Positions 57,584 through 64,000 of a stretch of DNA of 64,000 bases are shown in pieces; the first letter of the stretch is position 1, and each line of letters opens with the position of its first letter. The notes beneath the pieces were generated by a model, which worked only from the letters and a program-made list of their open reading frames with translations, was not told the origin of the DNA and did not search any database. Made by a program: the position numbers and the translations under genes. Origin of the DNA: Fallopia convolvulus. Its lineage: Eukaryota > Streptophyta > Magnoliopsida > Caryophyllales > Polygonaceae. Location: assembly GCA_964016875.1 (NCBI GenBank), contig OZ024728.1, positions 24,427,328-24,491,327 of the forward strand, written 5' to 3'.

Positions 57584-60280
57584 CTAATATAAGGACGGAT
57601 CATACCCGGGAATAATGAGATTGGAGTAGGAATGCTCACCTTTGTTCTCCAACAAGAGGCTTATTATCGAGGTTGTCGAGGTTGTTACCGACCTGTCTGG
57701 AGTAAGTCTGGCCTTGGTACCGTGCCAGTATGTGCCGCCCTCGTTATATTGTTGTATGAAAGGCTCGATACCGACCCAAGGTGGGTCGATAGCTGGCTCA
57801 GTACTGCTCTTGTAGGCGTTGTGGCAAGGGAAAGAATATTCCGGCTCAACATTACCGGGCTTTGGCTGGAGCGTCTCGATCTTTACAGCATCGGCTGTTT
57901 CATTGATAGTTGGATTGAGGCTAAACTCGACCCGCTCCTCTCCTATGTCAAAGGTGAGTAGTCCCTTCCGAACATCAACTCGAGCACCTGATGTGGCAAG
58001 GAATGTTCTTCCTAGAATGATGGGTACTACGGGGTCTTCAGGCATATCAAGAACAATAAAGTCGTTTGGTACGAAGAATTTCCCCACTTGAATGGGGAAA
58101 TCATCAATGACCCTGGTAGCTTTCACACAAGATCCATTTGCCATGTACAACCTCATATCAACGGGTTCCAGAGGTCCCATATTGGCTTTTGACCAAATAG
58201 ATAAGGGAAGTAAACTGGCACTAGCTCCCAAATCACATAGTGCTTTGAAACTATGGTCGCCAATTCCAATAGTTATCGCAAATCGTCCAGGGTCACCTAG
58301 CTTCTCTGGGAGGGCTATAGATCGGACCTCATCCGTCAACTCTGACATCGATCTCTTCCTATTAAGAATGTCTTTCAAGAATTTGGTGTAAGCCGGCATT
58401 TCGCTTAGGGCCTCAACGAATGGTATAGAAATATTTAAGCCCTGAAGAATCTTAACGAAACGCTTAAACTTTCCTTCTGTTGAGTCCTTAGACTTCTTAG
58501 TAGGGAAAGGAAGAATCTTCACCGATCTTGGAACCAAAGCGGGCCCGAGAGGTGGCGCTACCGCATCGACAACAAGGTCGAGTGGTGCTGCAGAAGGTTC
58601 GGTACTGACCCTAGTGGGGTCAGTATTGAGCCTGGGTCTAAAGGAGTGGGTCAATGTCGAGGACTTACTTGGATTGGGATCGGTAGCGAGCTTTGGGGCA
58701 TCGGTACCGAGGGTGTTAGGCTTGGTATCGATCCTTTTTGGCTCGTTATCGATCTTGGCCGGAGCAGTTTCTTCGGTACCGGGGTCTTTCTCCTTGGCCT
58801 CAGCACGGCCTGGTAGCGTCTTTCCGCTCCGGAGGTGTAAAACTGCTATTTATCCTCTCAGGTTCTCTTCGGGGCTGTCCGGAAGTTGCCATTGAGGTCT
58901 TGAAATTTGTGCAGTAAGGTTGCCTAGTTGGGAGTCAATGCTCTTTTTCCAAGTTTCGAGACCATTCAACCGATTGTTAAGGTTGGCTTACACTCCATCA
59001 ATCTTGCTATGGACTCCATCAGTCTTGCTATGGATGCCCTCTTGTAGCTCTTGTACCCATGAAGGTACTTCTTGATATCCTGGTGGTCTATAAGGAGGAG
59101 CCTTCCTTTCCTGTGGTGGAGGTGCTTGGTTTTGACTTTGATTGTAACCTCCCCAGGTAGGATAATTGCTTGGCCTATCATAATTAATAGGTGGGTTTTT
59201 TTATTGTCCTCTCATATAATTCCTTTCAGCGTATGTCTCAGCGGCTCTTACCTGCTCAATGTTAGTGCAAGCAGAAGTAGTATGGGCTTGAGAGCCACAT
59301 TCAAGACATGGTTTAGAGGTTTTTAGAAAACTTACATGTTTCTTCAGACGATTGATCTCATCTTGTAAGAATTGATGTTTGATCTCGAGATCAACTTCAT
59401 CTTTATTTGGAATGTAGAGACGTTTTTGAGGCTGGGATGATTGTTGGGTCCCATACATTGCATCGTAATTGGTCAATTTGTCCAGTAACTCCCATGCAGC
59501 AGTAGGATCCATCTCAATAAAACCGCAAGCAGTATGCATGTTGATGTGGTTCTTTGTGTCGGTGTTAATCCCTTGAAAGAAGATTTCTTGGAGCACATAT
59601 GGTGGTTGCCCATGAGTAGGGCATTTTCTGAGCATCTCCTTAAATCTCTCCCATGTCTCCACAAAAGTCTCATTAGGTAGCTGATGGTATGAGGTGATAC
59701 GTTTTCTTAACCCTGTTGTCTCAACAGAAGGAAAGAACTTTGTCAAAAATTGATCATACAAAGCCTTCCAAGTCCTTATAGACTTAGGAGGTAAGCTCTC
59801 TAACCAGCTCAGGGCCTTTCTTGTAAGAGACCACCTGAAAGCTTTCAACAGAACATATTCTAAAGAGACACCGTCAGCAGCAATAGTGTCACATAAATCA
59901 AGAAAATTTTTAATATGTTCCATAGGGCACTTAGTAGGTTTCCCTTCAAACTGATCCCTTTTTATCAAGGATATGAATTGAGACTTAATCTCAAAATTCT
60001 TCTCTATCTCCGGAAGCACAATTGCGGACTATGGCACCCTCAGTTCTGGATTTATATACTGTTTGGCATTCCTTGGATAGGCATTGAGTTGCTCCTGTAG
60101 AGCGGCTCTATCAAGTTGCGCGACATCGAGTTGCCTCTGGAGTGCAGCCATCTGTTGTGCCATTTCTTCAGGTGTCATGGCCATGGCTTGGTTTTCTCGT
60201 CTTCTACGATGAAGGACGCGTTCGGGTTCAGAATAGTAATCAGTGTGATCAAATTCAATCCGCCGTCGTCCTAGTTGCAT
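57584..60280 (-). pseudogene. Gag-protease of the Athila-like element
   Basis: One reading frame runs from ATG at 60280 to a stop at 57584 (about 898 codons), broken by in-frame stops near 60029, 59201, 58988 and 58855. Gag carries the Retrotrans_gag signature (LKAFRWSLTRKALSWLESLP, then W..L...F...FFP, RKRITSYHQ.P.ETF.E.WERFK) and a degenerate Cys-rich knuckle (CLECGSQAHTTSAC). After a Thr/Pro/Glu-rich linker the protease has the C-D-L-G-A-S-A-S-L-L-P-L-S-I active site usual in Athila and the P-I-I-L-G-R-T-F-L-A-T block. No RT follows. Confidence 0.85.
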
Positions 60281-60376
60281 AAGGTGAGAAAATAAACAAA
60301 AGAAAAAAAAGTTAAAAATAAAAACGGGATCGAGCTATTCCCAAACCCGCAAGAAATCAAACACATCACTATTGCT

Positions 60377-60394
60377 TCCCCGGCAACGGCGCCA
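60377..60394 (-). other. Primer binding site of the Athila-like element
   Basis: In element sense TGGCGCCGTTGCCGGGGA follows the 5' LTR by three bases. It is the Asp-tRNA-type site usual for Athila/Tat elements. Confidence 0.9.
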
Positions 60395-60397
60395 ATT

Positions 60398-61583
60398 TGT
60401 TGAAAAGGTTTCCCGACAACAAATAAATTTGTAGACAAGACCCCGCTGTGTATTGGGAGGTCAGGATCGTCCACGGGAAGCAAGTTGTGTTTGGTTACTA
60501 TTCTAAAAAGCGGGAAAGTGCGGAAATAAAATAAATCAAAGAAGAAAGCAAAGACGAGGCTATGATCACGTCGGTACCGACCTTGTTAGGGTCGGTATCG
60601 ATGCTGACTTTCGGCTCGAACAAAACAAACAACACAGACAAACACAAGCTCGGTACCGACCTAGCTACCTCGATACCGATGCAAGAGTATACGAAGGTGT
60701 TTTCGAATGGGAAAAAGATCTAGGATAAGGGTTTACCACGACATAATCATGCATTCAAGATAGTGTGAAGGATAAATATCATGCCTTGAAGATAAAGCTA
60801 TCAACTTTCGTTGATTTAAGCAAGCAAATCAATCAACTTTCATGAATCAATCTACTTTCTACTTAATATTTATCCAATGCTCGAAACTATCGTTATCGAA
60901 CAATATCGATATTCAAGGTTACAACTTTCTCTATCGATCAAGCAATAAACTCGAATTACTTCGACTTTCGTCTAAGTATGAGAACAAAACAAGTAGATAA
61001 CGGATAAAGACAATCAAACATTCATCACACATTCAATCATGCACAACTATATCGGGTTTTCAACCCCGACCCTAGAAAGGAGAACTACTCACTCATGATT
61101 GAAAAGAAACAAGCAAAAAGATTGAATGAGAACATTGTATGAAAACAAAACAAAACTTACTTGAATTAAAAGTCGAAACTTTGTCTATGAATACAAACTT
61201 CTTTCCCAAGCAAACTTCAAAGGCAAACTAGAAACTAAGAACAAAGAGAAGATCAAGCCTTTTGGTTTCACGTCTCTCTCTCCCCTCCAAACTAAAAAAA
61301 CGACCTCCTAAACTAGGTTAAAAACACGGTATTTATACTAAGAGAATCTATCTAAAAAAGTTTCCAAAAGATAGAACTTTGCAAACTTAAAAAGATTGCG
61401 AAATAAAAAGATAGAAATCTGAAAGTTCATGTGCCTACCGACACAGGGAACCTCGGTGTTGACCTGTCAGGGTCTGTAGACGTCTTGTTGAACATTCCAC
61501 AACTTGACTCTGCTGCACATTTCGGTACCGAACCCACAGGGTCGGTATTGAGCTCGGTTTCTTGGTTTCTTTTGTACTTTGTC
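60398..61583 (-). repeat. 5' LTR of the Athila-like element
   Basis: 1186 bp; in element sense it begins TGACAAAGTAC and ends ...CCTTTTCAACA. It carries TCGGTACCGA at 60571, 60650 and 61522. Confidence 0.88.
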
Positions 61584-62833
61584 ATATCAATTGTATATTT
61601 GTTAAGAGTAAATTTTCCTTATAATTTCGAACTATATATTAGGTTGGCTCTTAAGATAGTCGATTTATTTTGAAAATCTTTAAAATATCACGTGATTTGA
61701 ATTTGCTTGGGATTTACATTACTTTCCTTATATATAATGTCCTTTCTAATCTCTTTATATATGCATTGATAAATCACAATCAAAATACGGTGGTCCAATT
61801 AAAAGAAGTCACATTAATGAAGATGAGTTATTGAGTCTGATTTATATCGATTAAAAGACGTAGCCAGGCCAGGGGGTGGTGATGGTGGTGGTGGCTAGGA
61901 TTCAAAAGAATCTTACATATAAGCCACCGCCTCCATCGCTACTACCTTGGCTTAATACCTTCTTCTTTGATTGCTCTCATCAAGATGAATCGACATGGAA
62001 TGGAGGATCGTTCTTGAAATTTAGTATTTGTTCTTGTTGTATTCAAAATTTAGTGTATATATATGTTACGTATAATTGATCTACTTTGTGGGTTTATACT
62101 TTTTTCATCCAATTTTTTGTTCACTTATGTCTTAATTAGTAACCCTATAGTTGAAAACAATGCACAAATACACCGGAAAAAAATAGGAATTGCACTTAAT
62201 TGAAATAGGCGTTGAACTAAAACCCAAAAATTCCTACGAAGATATATATTGTACATGAATAAAGATTAGATATCAATAGTATATTTGTTAAGAGAAAATA
62301 TTACCTTATAATTTCGAACTATATATTAGGTTGGCTCTTAATATAGTCGATTTATTTTGCAAATCTTTAAAATATCATGTGATTTGAGTTTGCTTGGGAT
62401 TTACGTTATTTTCCTTATATATAATGTCCTTTCTAATCTCTTTATATATATATATTAATAAATCACAATCAAAATACAGTGGTCCATTTAAAAGAAGTCA
62501 CAATCAAGATGAGTTATTGAGTCTGATTTATATCGATCAGAAGACGTAGCCAGGCCAGAAGGTGGCGATGGTGGTGGTGGCTAGGATTCAACAGAATCTT
62601 ACACATAAGCCACCGCCTCCATCGCTACTACCTTGGCCTGATTCCGTCTTCTTTGATTGCTCTCATCAAGAAGAATCGACATGGAATGGAGGATCGTTCT
62701 TGAAATTTAGTATTTGTTCTTGTTATATTCAAAATTTAGTGTGTATATATGTTACGTATAATTGATCTCCTTTGTGGGTTTATACTTTTTTTTCCTCTAA
62801 TTTTTTATTCACTTATGTCTTAATAAGTAACCC
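61584..62833 (+). repeat. Tandem duplication, 687-bp unit
   Basis: The segment beginning TATCAATTGTATATTTG directly at the Athila-like LTR edge recurs from 62271 to about 62833. Both copies contain the same 67-codon open frame (61876-62079 and 62562-62765) with about a dozen substitutions. The frame has no recognisable family; its Val/Pro-rich start and hydrophobic tail do not prove coding. Confidence 0.88.
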
Positions 62834-64000
62834 TAAATGAACAAAAAATTAGAGGAAAAATCCTAAATTCGACCAAAACATTAGTAACCCTAAAATTCTT
62901 TATTTTTTGGTCTTGTTTTTGGCTCGCTTAGTTTGATCGGTCAACACCACTCTACGTTCAGACCAGATACTTTGTGTACCTATTTTGGGGGAGACCTTCC
63001 AAAAATTAATTTTCCATACATGCCGCCACCCCAATATCAGTTTTTCCATACATGTCGATAGTGAGATTTGAGGATTGGTCCTAAAAAACTTTACTGGCTT
63101 GTTCTTCTTACCCATTATTCTTATGTTTTAATTAGTTGTACCCGTCGTGTCATGCACGACTACGGCTCATCAATTTTTAGATATACTATAAATATGATAT
63201 AATAAAGTAAATATAAAAAATAAATAAAAAGCAAAAATTAATGTAAATTCATAAAAAAAATTAATCAAATTCAATTCTTTAAAAAATATTTTCAATAAAA
63301 AGTTAAAAAAGACAATTAATAAGAAAAGATTAAAAAATATAGAATTTGTTAAAAATAAATTTTTTTCTATATTTACATAAAAATCCAAAAAGGATTTTAA
63401 GGAAAAGATAATATAATTTTTATAAAAAATTAATTCAGGCAAGTAATCATATATATATTTCAAACTTTTACTTTTTTATCAAAATTTTGTTTAAGATAAA
63501 AAAAATTCAAAATAGATAAGCAAGATAAAGATAAAATAACTTTTTGTTATTTTTAATTAAAATTCGAAATAATTTTTTCCATATAAAAATTTAGAAAGGA
63601 ATTTAATTGGAAAAATATAAATAATTTTTTTAAATATAAGGTGGGTCAAAAATAATAAGGTGGCTAGAATAGTTACAATTTTAATATGTAGTTATAGATT
63701 TTATTTCAGAGATATATATTTCATATCGGTTACATATTTTTTGAATCTTTTTTAGTTATCTTTTTACAAATGTAAAAAATATAATGTCCCTTTCTTTATC
63801 AGTTTATGTCTATTTGGGGATAAATTTTTTGCATAATTATTTTTTAATAATTTTATATTTCAATTACCTATAAAAACATAAATACCCGATTTCGAACATA
63901 CTTTAATGCGTGAATTATTGAATCCAAAATTCTTTACTGGATTGTTAAATTTGATGATTAATGCAAATGGGAAAAGCTTGGAATAATTTATAAACATTAG
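62834..64000. other. Non-coding, strongly A/T-rich right end
   Basis: Composition becomes extremely A/T-rich from 63170. At 63139-63160 a small palindrome GTCGTG-tcatg-CACGAC occurs in a 'tacccgtcgtg' context seen at the ends of some plant repeats. The A/T-rich open frame at 63170-63463 is a composition artefact. Confidence 0.5.

Larger units (their letters stand above)
46970..61583 (-). mobile_element. Athila-like Ty3/gypsy element lacking pol, with nested element
   Basis: LTRs at 46970-48148 and 60398-61583 enclose, in element order, an Asp-tRNA-type primer site, gag-protease, the conserved GCGCTT-to-GGCAACCC block (about 57318-57345) normally found after pol in Athila/Tat elements, an env-like ORF and the 3' LTR. 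The stretch between protease and that block is too short for RT, RNase H and integrase, so the element is non-autonomous. A 5.1-kb element with its own target duplication (51694-56771) is inserted between. Flanks show no 5-bp duplication (TATCA on the right; no match on the left). Confidence 0.85.

Noticed and set aside
63170..63463. 97-codon Phe/Leu-rich open frame
   Set aside because: Strongly A/T-rich DNA yields Phe, Leu, Ile and Asn codons; no other evidence.

Overview
The window is nuclear DNA of a flowering plant, probably a eudicot with a large, repeat-rich genome. The evidence is a spliced plant-specific gene with GT-AG introns, plus plant lineages of LTR retrotransposons (Tekay-like and other Ty3/gypsy, Athila-like, Sirevirus-type Ty1/copia), RTE LINEs, and Tourist-, Stowaway- and hAT-type MITEs. 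Only one ordinary host gene is convincing. Almost everything else is transposon-derived, and much of it is nested.

Left part (1-10310): an RTE-type LINE (+ strand, 5' part off the window) was split by a Ty3/gypsy element (1-6130), which has lost gag and the integrase core. That gypsy element is itself split by a 1587-bp solo LTR (520-2106, target duplication CTAAC). The LINE is split again by a Tekay-like solo LTR (6625-9491, target duplication ATATC).

Host gene (10455-19334, minus strand, about 1.6 kb further to a probable leader exon): a 13-coding-exon, 590-residue homologue of ANTI-SILENCING 1 (ASI1, also IBM2/SG1), with a BAH domain and an RRM. Phases agree across all junctions. The Arabidopsis protein helps transcripts read through intronic heterochromatin. 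Here the gene itself carries RTE LINE pieces in intron 9, a 33-bp-arm hairpin in intron 8 and a tandemly duplicated exon.

Middle (21188-43116): MITEs, a frameshifted gag-like gene of the 'putative gypsy-type transposon' family cut by a 4.6-kb Tekay-like solo LTR (24176-28766, target duplication CAAAC) that carries a 938-bp Tourist-like element, then a 9.8-kb Sirevirus-like Ty1/copia element (28927-38772, minus) with gag, pol and an env-position third ORF. After it come a hAT MITE and two related LTR fragments in opposite orientation that form a diverged palindrome; the right one holds a second hAT MITE.

Right part (43117-64000): A/T-rich repetitive DNA with a tRNA-like cloverleaf, a 281-bp tandem duplication, and an Athila-like element (46970-61583, minus) that has gag-protease and an env-like ORF but no reverse transcriptase or integrase. 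A 5.1-kb non-autonomous gypsy element (51694-56771, plus, target duplication ATAAA) sits inside it. A 687-bp tandem duplication and an A/T-rich tail close the window.

The points most worth following are: an ASI1 gene that may be its own substrate because of intronic TEs; element-specific near-palindromes spread through both the LTR and coding DNA of two unrelated retrotransposons; a roughly 150-bp degenerate tandem array of TGCATG (RY) motifs inside a solo LTR; and the Sirevirus third ORF. Boundaries, target duplications and the exon model were read by eye; no alignment or database search was run.
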